Source of the DNA: Bacteroidota bacterium
GTDB lineage: Bacteria > Bacteroidota > Bacteroidia > J057
Length of the DNA: 9,521 bases
NCBI GenBank assembly: GCA_003696875.1
Contig: RFHL01001196.1
Coordinates: 1 to 9,521 of the forward strand
Direction of reading: 5' to 3'
The notes below the pieces were generated by a model. It did not search any database. It saw only the letters and a program-made list of their open reading frames with translations, and had not been told where the DNA came from. Below are positions 1-6,150 of the stretch, in pieces (the first letter of the stretch is position 1; each line of letters begins with the position of its first letter). Both the position numbers and the translations under genes were made by a program.

Positions 1-665
1 TCCGAGTGGCCCGGGCGGGTGGCCGAGCTGGAGCAGCTGGACATGCCGCCCGAAAACTGGGCGCAACTCCTCGCCCACCCGGAAGGGGAGGTCATCGGCC
101 CTTACCAGCTGGTGCGGCACCTGGGCCGCGGCGGAATGGGCAGCGTCTATCTGGGCGAGCGGGTGGAAGGGGACTTTGCCCAGCAGGTCGCGATCAAGCT
201 GTTGCGGCCGGGGCTAGCGCAGGATCAGCTGCTGGCCCGTTTTCGGGCCGAGCGACAGATACAAGCCCACCTGGAGCACCCCCACATCGCCCGCCTGCTG
301 GGCGGGGGGCGCGATGCGCAGGGCCAGCCCTACTTCTCAATGGAGTATGTGCCGGGCCTGCCTATCGATGCCTATTGCGAGGACCAATCCCTCTCTGTGC
401 CGGAGCACCTGACACTCTTCCTCCAGGTCTGTGAGGCCCTGAGCTATGCCCACCGGCAATTGGTCATTCACCGCGACCTGAAACCCTCCAACATCCTGGT
501 CACGGACGAAGGGGTGGCCAAGCTGCTGGATTTTGGGATTGCCCGCCTGATGGAGGAGGGGGAAGCGATGACGCAGGCCGGCGACCGGCTGTATACCCCG
601 GAATATGCCTCCCCGGAGCAGGCGTAGGGCAAAGCCGTAGGAACAGCCACCGATGTGTATTCGCT

Positions 666-676
666 GGGGGGGGGGG
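666..676 (+). repeat. G11 homopolymer inside the kinase pseudogene
   Basis: Eleven consecutive G residues fall where kinases of this family read YSLGVVLYELL. Here the frame reads YSLGGGVCYELL, one residue longer than usual, so the run may have grown by a codon without shifting frame. A homopolymer this long is prone to slippage and to sequencing error. Confidence 0.8.
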
Positions 677-1047
677 TATGCTACGAGTTGCTCTGTGGAG
701 CACGACCCCTGGATCTGCAGGACCTGTCTCCCGCCGAGCGGGAGCGACACGGCTGCTGTCGGACCAGCCGAGCCCGCCCAGCCAGCGCCTGCCGGTGCCC
801 TCTGCGGTGCGCCCGCTGCTGCGGGGCGACCTGGAACCATCTGCCTCCTACTACCAGTGAGGGTCGACCTGCTGCAGCAAGACCTGAGTGAGTAAAACCG
901 CTATGCGGCCCAAGCCTATCAGAACTATGGGTATCTACTCGCTCGTACGGGCGATACGACGGGGATCCGATGGCTGCGGCAGGGTGTGGCGATCCGGGAA
1001 GCGATCTCGCCCGAGAGTACGCAGCTGGGCATTACGCTGCGGCAGCT

Positions 1048-1057
1048 GGGGGGGGGG
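1048..1057 (+). repeat. G10 homopolymer at the last frameshift of the pseudogene
   Basis: Ten consecutive G residues mark the point where the TPR-like reading changes frame. Upstream text (LGITLRQLG) is in the frame of 896, and downstream text (ADSLLRLSLAYLTALLGAG) is in the frame of 970. Slippage at this run is the simplest explanation of the shift. Confidence 0.75.
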
Positions 1058-1154
1058 CGGCCGAGGCGGACTCGCTCTTGCGCCTGAGCCTGGCGTATCT
1101 GACGGCCCTGCTGGGGGCCGGCCACGAAGAAACCCAGGCGACCCGGCACCTGCT

Positions 1155-1205
1155 GGGAGCCTCGGCTCCCTAGAGGGGCCAACGGGCCCCGCCCTCGGGT
1201 GAGGG
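1155..1205 (+). terminator. Three consecutive hairpins between the kinase remnant and the reductase gene
   Basis: Three perfect inverted repeats follow one another. The first is gggagcc/ggctccc (1155-1161 with 1164-1170). The second is ggggcc/ggcccc (1175-1180 with 1185-1190, loop aacg). The third is ccctc/gaggg (1192-1196 with 1201-1205, loop gggt). The first overlaps the last codons of the pseudogene. No T tract follows, so this is not a classic intrinsic terminator; it could slow polymerase or protect an RNA 3' end. Confidence 0.45.
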
Positions 1206-1239
1206 AAGCAGCGAAATCGGATGTACCTTGCGGAAAAAG

Positions 1240-1725
1240 ATGCCTATGGAAACACCGCCGTCTATCATATTGATTGCCGCCATGTCGCGGGAACGGGTGA
1301 TCGGCACGCCCGGGGGCATGCCTTGGTCGGTACCGGAGGAGTATACGCACTATCTGGACCAGATTCGGGACCAGACGGTGGTGATGGGGCGGCGCACCTT
1401 TGAGCTCTTCGGGGCAGATCTCACCAGCCGGCATACGCTGGTGCTGAGCCGGACCCTGCCGGCCGGGCCGGGCTATGCGGTCTATGGCGATCTGGATACC
1501 CTTGTCGCTGCCGCGCAGGCGCGCGGCCGGACGATCTTTGTGGCGGGTGGCAGCCGGGTGTATGCGCAGCTTATGCCGCGGGCCGACCGGATGCATCTCT
1601 CCGAGATCCGGGGCGAATATGTGGGGACGGCCTACTTCCCGCCCTTTGGGGCGGCGGACTGGCGACTGGAGGAGGAAGTGGATCACGGAGACTGGGTGTA
1701 CCGGGAGTGGGAACGGAGGCCCTAA
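1240..1725 (+). CDS. folA: Dihydrofolate reductase
   Basis: This cytosolic enzyme reduces dihydrofolate to tetrahydrofolate with NADPH, supplying one-carbon carriers for thymidylate, purine and methionine synthesis. From the ATG at 1240 it has 161 residues, the usual size for a bacterial enzyme. The N-terminal strand and Met20-like loop read IILIAAMSRERVIG and GGMPWSVPEEY; the second Glu of PEE (residue 34) sits where E. coli has catalytic Asp27. The NADPH-binding segment VVMGRRTFE follows, then the FVAGGSRVYAQLMPRADR glycine motif and the C-terminal TAYFPPF. Three starts are possible: TTG 1228, ATG 1240 and ATG 1246. I chose 1240 because the fold begins about nine residues later and TTG is not needed. 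There is no clear ribosome binding site. No thymidylate synthase gene is adjacent, so it may be transcribed alone. Confidence 0.93.
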   Translation: MPMETPPSIILIAAMSRERVIGTPGGMPWSVPEEYTHYLDQIRDQTVVMGRRTFELFGADLTSRHTLVLSRTLPAGPGYAVYGDLDTLVAAAQARGRTIFVAGGSRVYAQLMPRADRMHLSEIRGEYVGTAYFPPFGAADWRLEEEVDHGDWVYREWERRP

Positions 1726-1739
1726 ACCCTGGGGCGATG

Positions 1740-1890
1740 GCATGGCGGGGCGCTAGGGGGCTGGAAGGGGCGACCAGCGGGAGCCGCCCGCAGCGCAGCG
1801 GAGGGCCGAGCGGAGCGAGCCTGGAAGCACCCGACGGCGACGCCGGGCTTGCCCGCCGCCGCCGGAGCGCCCTCCTGATCCAGCCGGGCC
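1740..1890. repeat. GC-rich structured spacer, possible dispersed intergenic repeat
   Basis: This noncoding block is far richer in G and C than the flanking spacer and full of short related words such as gagcggagcgag and gcgcagcggag. It can fold. The word gggcgct (1748-1754) is complementary to agcgccc (1866-1872), gcggg pairs with cccgc (1777-1781 with 1787-1791), and cggg with cccg (1844-1847 with 1852-1855). A further match, ggctgga (1759-1765) with tccagcc (1879-1885), would cross the outer stem. No convincing reading frame runs through it. The style resembles GC-rich spacer repeats I associate with some Bacteroidota genomes, but copy number cannot be judged from one window. Confidence 0.4.
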
Positions 1891-2089
1891 TTTCCGTTAT
1901 TGCCAACATTTTCCCAACTTGCAGGGAGGGAGATGACAGAAGTCAGAGTAGAGAAGTCAGAAAAAGTCTTATTGAGCAGGCTTCGTCTTTGACCGATGGT
2001 GAACCCTCCCGGAAGTTGCTCTTGACGGGAACATCCCCTGCCCCATCTGCGATACGTATCCTCGCCTGACCTCTGACCGCTCAAACTAC
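1891..2089. other. AT-richer spacer before the acyltransferase, with a short direct repeat
   Basis: The composition drops sharply from the GC-rich block to mixed sequence, as expected for a leader or promoter region of the lipid operon. The 10-mer agaagtcaga occurs twice, 14 bases apart (1938-1947 and 1952-1961). I see no good Bacteroidota TAnnTTTG element, no convincing small gene and no Shine-Dalgarno before the ATG at 2090. Confidence 0.35.
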
Positions 2090-3793
2090 ATGGAATCCGT
2101 TCAGCATTATATCCAGGAAGGTATCCTCTATGAGCCGGTGATCCCGGACATCCACGACTGGCCGATTGCGAAGCTGTTTCGGAAGAAGTCGGCCTTTCTG
2201 GAGGAGGTGATTGAGGAGACGCTGGCACAGCTGAACCGGAAGGCGGGGGCGAAGGGGATCATAGATGTGATCGAGAAGACGATGTACCTGGAACGGATCC
2301 GGATGACGGAGGAGCCATGGAAGGTGGACCCGAAGGACGAGTCGCGCTTCTGGTCGCAAATCAAGAAGGAGCTGGTCACCAATGAGCAGGTGGAGGCGAA
2401 TCCGGAGGCTTTTGTGACGCGGAATAATGAGATGCTGGAGCGGATTGTGTCGCGCTATGCGCATGAGATCGCGAGCACCTTCAAGCCGGGTAGCTACCAT
2501 TTTGCCAAGCGCTTTTTGCCGCTCTTTTTCTCGACCCTGCTCAATGCCTCGGCGGGCAAGACCATACGCTCGGTGATCTACCACAATGTACACCTACAGG
2601 AGCGGGTGAATCTGGTGGGCGAAACGGAGGCGATCCGAAACCTATCCAAGCGGGGTACCATCGTGCTGGTGCCGACGCACTTGAGCAATGTGGACTCGAT
2701 CCTGGTGGGCTGGGGGCTGCATGCCCTGGGGCTGCCGGCCTTTATCTACGGGGCGGGGCTCAACCTCTTCAACACCCAAATCTTGGGCTACTTCATGAAC
2801 CGGCTGGGAGCCTACAAGGTGGACCGCCGCAAGAAGAACCCTGTCTATCGGGAGACGCTGAATGCCTACTCGACCATCGCATTGCTGGAGGGGGTGCACA
2901 GCCTCTTCTTTCCCGGCGGGACGCGCTCCCGCTCGGGCACGATCGAGAAGCATCTGAAGCTGGGCCTGCTGGGAACGGCGATGGAGGCACAGCGGCGCAA
3001 CTTCCTGCAGGGGGCCCGCTCGGGCCGGGAGAAGATCTTTGTGGTGCCGCTGGTGATGAGCTACCACTTCACGCTGGAGGCGGCCTCCCTGATCAAGCAG
3101 CACCTGACCCGGGTGGGGCAGGAGCAGTACTACATCCTCGACGGGCAGCCGGCGAGCTATACCAAGTTTCTCCGCTTTGTATGGACGACCTTCAGCTCCA
3201 GCTCGGATATTGTACTGGCCTTTGGCAAGCCGATGGACATCTTTGGCAACTTTGTGGATGATGAAGGCAACAGCCTGGACCATCGCGGTCGCCTGATCGA
3301 TGTGAAGGAATACTTCATGAGCCGGGGCAAGATCACCGAGGATGTGCAGCGGGACCACGAGTATACCCGGATGCTGGGCAGCCGGATCGTGGAGCGCTAT
3401 CACGTGGAGAACCGGGTTTTTTCCAGCCACCTGGTGGCCTTTGTGGCTTTTCAGATGCTGAAGCGAAAGTTTCCAAGCCTGGACCTCTTCGGGCTGCTGC
3501 GCATCCCGGAAGATGAGCGCACCCTGCCAATGGGGGCCTACCGGGAGGCCCTGGAGCGGGTGCTGGCCCGGCTGCGCTACCTCTCGGACCGCAGCAAGGT
3601 GCACCTCGCCCCGCATCTGATCAACGATGCGGCGACCATCATAGAGCACGGCATCAAGAACCTGGGGATCTACCATGCCAAGCGGCCCCTGCGCTATCAG
3701 AATGAGCATACGCTGGCCTCGGACAGCATGAATCTCCTGTATTACTATCACAACCGACTGGACGGCTATGAACTCGAAAGCCTCTTCGACTGA
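2090..3793 (+). CDS. Glycerol-3-phosphate / lysophosphatidate acyltransferase (PlsB/LPLAT family)
   Basis: The 567-residue product belongs to the glycerolipid acyltransferase family, which moves a fatty acyl group to glycerol 3-phosphate or its 1-acyl derivative at the inner membrane. Acyltransferase motif I is H-LSNV-D (H197 and D202 in PTHLSNVDSI). Motif II is GAYKVDRR (240-247), motif III is FFPGGTRSRSG (273-283) and motif IV is the hydrophobic IFVVPLVMSYH (316-326). Motif III has Gly where most family members have Glu. About 190 residues precede motif I and about 240 follow motif IV, so the protein is much longer than a typical PlsC (about 240) and shorter than E. coli PlsB (about 800). 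Size and linkage to gpsA favour a first-step glycerol-3-phosphate acyltransferase, but sequence alone does not exclude the second step. The start is the first in-frame ATG and has no Shine-Dalgarno. It overlaps the next gene by 26 bases, suggesting coupled translation. Confidence 0.87.
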   Translation: MESVQHYIQEGILYEPVIPDIHDWPIAKLFRKKSAFLEEVIEETLAQLNRKAGAKGIIDVIEKTMYLERIRMTEEPWKVDPKDESRFWSQIKKELVTNEQVEANPEAFVTRNNEMLERIVSRYAHEIASTFKPGSYHFAKRFLPLFFSTLLNASAGKTIRSVIYHNVHLQERVNLVGETEAIRNLSKRGTIVLVPTHLSNVDSILVGWGLHALGLPAFIYGAGLNLFNTQILGYFMNRLGAYKVDRRKKNPVYRETLNAYSTIALLEGVHSLFFPGGTRSRSGTIEKHLKLGLLGTAMEAQRRNFLQGARSGREKIFVVPLVMSYHFTLEAASLIKQHLTRVGQEQYYILDGQPASYTKFLRFVWTTFSSSSDIVLAFGKPMDIFGNFVDDEGNSLDHRGRLIDVKEYFMSRGKITEDVQRDHEYTRMLGSRIVERYHVENRVFSSHLVAFVAFQMLKRKFPSLDLFGLLRIPEDERTLPMGAYREALERVLARLRYLSDRSKVHLAPHLINDAATIIEHGIKNLGIYHAKRPLRYQNEHTLASDSMNLLYYYHNRLDGYELESLFD

Positions 3794-4823
3794 TACCGTA
3801 GGCGTAGTGGGGGCGGGCAGCTTTGGGCTGGCCCTGGCCAACCTGCTCGCCGCCAACCGCCCGGTGCTGCTCTATGCCCGCCGCCCGGAGGTGGTGGAGG
3901 AACTGCAGCGGACCCGCCGACACGGCGGGCGGGAGATCCTGCCCGAGATCGAGCTGACCAACGACCTGGAGGCCCTGGCGCACCGCTGTGAGCTGGTGTT
4001 TCCGGTGGTGCCGTCGACGGCCTTTCCGGAGATGCTGCACCAGCTGTCGCCGCATCTGCGGCCTTCGCACAAGGTGATCCACGGGACCAAGGGCCTCTTT
4101 GTGTACTTGCCGGAGGGGGAGACCCTGCAGAGCGTGAAGCAGCTGCGGCGGGAAGATGTGCGCACCATGAGTGAGCTGATCCAGGAGGAGACGGTGGTGC
4201 GGCGGGTGGGCTGTGTGGCCGGCCCCAATCTGGCCGGGGAGATCTTTGAAGGGCAACCTGCCGCCACCGTGGTGGCGAGTCCCTTTGAAGAGGTGATCCG
4301 GGAGGGACAGGGCGCGCTGCGCAGCGGGCGCTTTCGGGTGCATGGCAACCATGACCTCTTTGGCATCGAGCTGGCCGGGGTGCTGAAAAACATCATGGCC
4401 ATCGCGGCGGGTATCCTGCACGGACTGGGCTATGGGGACAATACCCGGGCCCTGCTGGTGACCCGGGGCCTGGCCGAGATGATCTACGTAGGCCGCAGCC
4501 TGGGGGCCGATGTGCGCTCCTTTCTGGGGCTGGCGGGGATTGGCGATCTGGTGGCGACCTGCTCCAGCCCGCGCAGCCGCAACTTTACCGTGGGCTATCG
4601 CCTGGGACAAGGCGAGGCCCTGGACGACATTCTCGCCAGTATGGAGGAGATCGCCGAAGGCCTGAATACCGTGAGCATCGTGCGTGCCCTCACGGTGGGG
4701 CAAGGGATCTCGGCTCCTATCACGCTCACCTTGTATCGTACCCTCTTTGAGGATATGGACATCGCCCGCGGCATGCGGCTGCTGATGGAGTTTCCCTTTT
4801 CGGAGGACGTGGATTTTATTTGA
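3768..4823 (+). CDS. gpsA: NAD(P)-dependent glycerol-3-phosphate dehydrogenase
   Basis: This cytosolic enzyme reduces dihydroxyacetone phosphate to sn-glycerol 3-phosphate, the backbone for membrane phospholipids. The 351-residue product begins with a Rossmann motif VGVVGAGSFG (11-20), followed by FPVVPS (78-83) and HGTKG (105-109, conserved K108). GPNLAGEI comes at 152-159, the catalytic-lysine motif ELAGVLKN at 201-208 (K207), GDNTRA at 223-228, and LAGIGDLVATC at 255-265. A stretch of roughly 15-20 residues between the KG and GPN motifs, including TMSELIQEETVV, is absent from E. coli GpsA; I recall a similar insert in other Bacteroidota enzymes. The ATG at 3768 lies inside the end of the acyltransferase gene and only ten residues precede the Rossmann strand, which supports this start. 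The product feeds the substrate of the upstream acyltransferase, so the two genes form a logical operon. Confidence 0.96.
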   Translation: MNSKASSTDTVGVVGAGSFGLALANLLAANRPVLLYARRPEVVEELQRTRRHGGREILPEIELTNDLEALAHRCELVFPVVPSTAFPEMLHQLSPHLRPSHKVIHGTKGLFVYLPEGETLQSVKQLRREDVRTMSELIQEETVVRRVGCVAGPNLAGEIFEGQPAATVVASPFEEVIREGQGALRSGRFRVHGNHDLFGIELAGVLKNIMAIAAGILHGLGYGDNTRALLVTRGLAEMIYVGRSLGADVRSFLGLAGIGDLVATCSSPRSRNFTVGYRLGQGEALDDILASMEEIAEGLNTVSIVRALTVGQGISAPITLTLYRTLFEDMDIARGMRLLMEFPFSEDVDFI

Positions 4824-4879
4824 GGGTTCTGTTGATTGGAAATGGGGCCTGTGCCGCATTTTGAGGGCAACCTTTATTC

Positions 4880-4920
4880 CTTGTTCCCGTAATAATGTTT
4901 AAACATTTATTTTGGTTGTT
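4880..4920 (+). promoter_or_regulatory. AT-rich candidate promoter with a palindrome, upstream of the pirin gene
   Basis: This segment is markedly A+T rich in a GC-rich window. It contains the perfect 14-base palindrome aatgtttaaacatt (4894-4907). Just downstream, tattttgg (4908-4915) is one base short of the Bacteroidota -7 box TAnnTTTG. Initiation there would leave a leader of about 30 bases before the ATG at 4949. The palindrome could be a repressor site or part of the promoter; this is inference. Confidence 0.35.
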
Positions 4921-4948
4921 TCCTCATACTCCCCAATCGCCCCATCCC

Positions 4949-5824
4949 ATGAACCGCAAAAACTTTTTTCGGCAGGCCCTGTTAGGTACCGCGGCCACCC
5001 TTGGTGGCCGGCACCTACTGGGGCAGTCTGATTTTTCATCATCATCAACCTACGACAAACTCATGGCACAAGTCGGATTCAATCGCCTCCCCAACGAAGA
5101 AGTTCGCCCCCCCAAAACGGTGCTCCATCGCGCGGATACGCGCGGCCACGCCAACCATGGTTGGCTGGATTCCCACCACAGCTTCAGCTTCGCGAATTAC
5201 TATAATCCCGAGCGGGTGCACTTTGGGGTGCTGCGGGTCCTCAACGACGACTATGTCGCCGCTGGGCAGGGTTTTGGGAGCCATCCCCACGACAACATGG
5301 AGATCATCTCCATCCCGTTGGAGGGGGACCTGGAGCATCAGGACAGCATGGGCAACAAGGCAGTCATTCGGGCCGGGGATGTGCAGGTGATGAGCGCCGG
5401 CACCGGCGTGTACCACAGCGAGTACAACAAAAACGCCGATCAGCCGGTCAAGTTCCTGCAAATCTGGGTTTTCCCCCGCGAGCGGGGCGTGACGCCCCGC
5501 TACGATCAGATCACCCTGCCGGCCGATGCGCCGCGCAACCAGCTGCAACAGGTGCTCTCGCCCCACCCGGACGATGCCGGGGTGTGGATTCACCAGGATG
5601 CCTGGTTTTACATCGGCGAATTTGACGCCGGTCAGGGCACGACCTACACCCTCAAGAAGCCCGGCAATGGGGTCTATGCCTTCGTGCTGGAGGGAGATTT
5701 CACCCTCGGTGGGCAGGACCTGCACCGCCGCGACGGCCTGGGCATCTGGGATGTCGGGCAGTTTGAGCTGAGGGCCGAAAGCGATGCCCGTATCCTGCTC
5801 ATGGAAGTGCCAATGAGTGTTTAG
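4949..5824 (+). CDS. Pirin-family bicupin (YhhW-type quercetinase-like) with Tat-like signal peptide
   Basis: From ATG 4949 the product has 291 residues. From about residue 58 it follows the E. coli YhhW layout closely: RGHANHGWLDS, HSFSFANYYNPE, GQGFGSHPHDNMEI, GDLEHQDSMGNK, SAGTGVYHSEYN and the C-terminal cupin DGLGIWD. All four pirin metal ligands are present: H112, H114, H156 and E158. Family members bind iron or other divalent metals and some oxidise quercetin; the natural substrate is unknown. The first 57 residues are extra. They start MNRKNFFRQALLGTAATLGG, an R-K-x-F-F variant of the twin-arginine motif plus a short hydrophobic stretch, then a Ser-rich linker. This suggests export of the folded metalloprotein. 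An upstream in-frame ATG at 4895 exists, but it lies in the AT-rich palindrome and would bury the signal, so I prefer 4949. There is no Shine-Dalgarno. The gene is closed by its own terminator. Confidence 0.92.
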   Translation: MNRKNFFRQALLGTAATLGGRHLLGQSDFSSSSTYDKLMAQVGFNRLPNEEVRPPKTVLHRADTRGHANHGWLDSHHSFSFANYYNPERVHFGVLRVLNDDYVAAGQGFGSHPHDNMEIISIPLEGDLEHQDSMGNKAVIRAGDVQVMSAGTGVYHSEYNKNADQPVKFLQIWVFPRERGVTPRYDQITLPADAPRNQLQQVLSPHPDDAGVWIHQDAWFYIGEFDAGQGTTYTLKKPGNGVYAFVLEGDFTLGGQDLHRRDGLGIWDVGQFELRAESDARILLMEVPMSV

Positions 5825-5845
5825 GGATGCCTTCCCGGTCTGACA

Positions 5846-5879
5846 AAAGCCCCCCATCTCGGACGAGATGGGGGGCTTT
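5846..5879 (+). terminator. Strong hairpin terminator after the pirin gene
   Basis: A perfect 15-base-pair stem, aaagccccccatctc with gagatggggggcttt, closes a ggac loop. It begins 22 bases after the pirin stop codon. The A run before and the T run after make it a plausible intrinsic terminator in both directions, although the T tract is only three bases long. Confidence 0.85.
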
Positions 5880-5973
5880 CTGCGAAGAAAGACAGGCAAA
5901 ATAGAATTCCATGGATCAAGGTAAAAGAGGAGCCGTCTCACCTCTCAACATCTCGGCTCTCGACTCTCCATTA
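5880..5973. other. Noncoding spacer with pyrimidine-rich tract
   Basis: No gene is supported here. The + strand at 5936-5970 is strongly pyrimidine rich, made of ctctc-like words. The words gagccg (5930-5935) and cggctc (5954-5959) form a small inverted repeat around part of that tract. Confidence 0.3.
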
Positions 5974-6081
5974 GACGGGATGAACAGGATTAGGCGGATC
6001 AGGGCGTAACAGAAGCCATCTCGCCGCCTGAAAGGAATCTCAGTGCCTAATCCTCATCCTGTAAATCCCGTTAATCCTGTC
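5974..6081. repeat. Inverted repeat element built from 9-base units
   Basis: The right arm has three consecutive 9-base units: atcctgtaa (6056-6064), atcccgtta (6065-6073) and atcctgtca (6074-6082), preceded by a shortened atcctc (6050-6055). The left arm (5974-5999), read on the opposite strand, has the same kind of units: atccgccta, atcctgttc and atcccgtct. Aligned as an inverted repeat, the 26-base left arm agrees with the right arm at 19 positions. The arms flank about 45 unrelated bases. I recall very similar gacaggattaacaggat text as a widespread intergenic repeat in environmental bacterial genomes, but cannot confirm that here. Confidence 0.6.
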
Positions 6082-6150
6082 AAAGAGCAGAGCAGAATGG
6101 GATTCTGGAGCTCTCCAAAACTTTCACTTCTTTTCAACAGTTCTGAAAGC

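Larger units (their letters stand above)
1..1173 (+). pseudogene. Degraded Ser/Thr protein kinase with TPR-like C-terminal region (5' end outside window)
   Basis: The reading frame is open to the left edge, so the N-terminus lies outside. From a GTG at 19 the Hanks-type kinase landmarks appear in order: glycine loop LGRGGMGSV (residues 35-43), VAIK lysine (K60), catalytic HRDLKPSN (141-148), DFG (161-163) and PEYASPEQ (194-201). A TAG at 625-627 then interrupts the frame. The kinase continues past it (GKAVGTATDVYSL, YELLCGARP) to about 745, where it shifts by one base into a frame reading RLLSDQPSPPSQRLP and LLRGDLE, which stops at 858-860. The rest of the kinase C-lobe and any membrane segment seem to be deleted. 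A third frame from 896 reads YAAQAYQNYGYLLARTGD and LRQGVAIREAI, which resembles TPR helices. It shifts again at a G10 run into AYLTALLGAGHEET and stops at 1171-1173. With five or so lesions, and intact neighbours, I infer real decay rather than sequencing error. The kinase family assignment is very secure. Confidence 0.88.

Noticed and set aside
6..434. A second + strand frame overlapping the kinase start
   Set aside because: The translation is Gly/Ala/Pro/Arg-rich and featureless, while the overlapping frame contains the full set of kinase motifs.
625..627. TAG in the kinase as a recoded or read-through codon
   Set aside because: Further frameshifts and stops downstream and a missing C-lobe make simple gene decay the better explanation, and no other gene in the window has an internal TAG.
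925..2228. Antisense frames opposite the kinase remnant, folA and the GC-rich spacer (272 and 168 residues)
   Set aside because: They are Pro/Arg/Ala-rich without domains and result from scarce stop codons in GC-rich DNA.
2642..4859. Two antisense frames of about 400 residues opposite the acyltransferase and gpsA genes
   Set aside because: Both lack any recognisable motif, are rich in His, Gln and Arg, and mirror codon-position bias of two well-supported genes.
5045..5941. Antisense frame of 298 residues opposite the pirin gene
   Set aside because: It starts beyond the strong terminator, crosses its hairpin and has no known motif; the pirin frame explains this DNA.
6046..6082. Short CRISPR-like array in the 9-base units
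   Set aside because: The units are contiguous, only 9 bases long and without spacers, and no cas gene is present.
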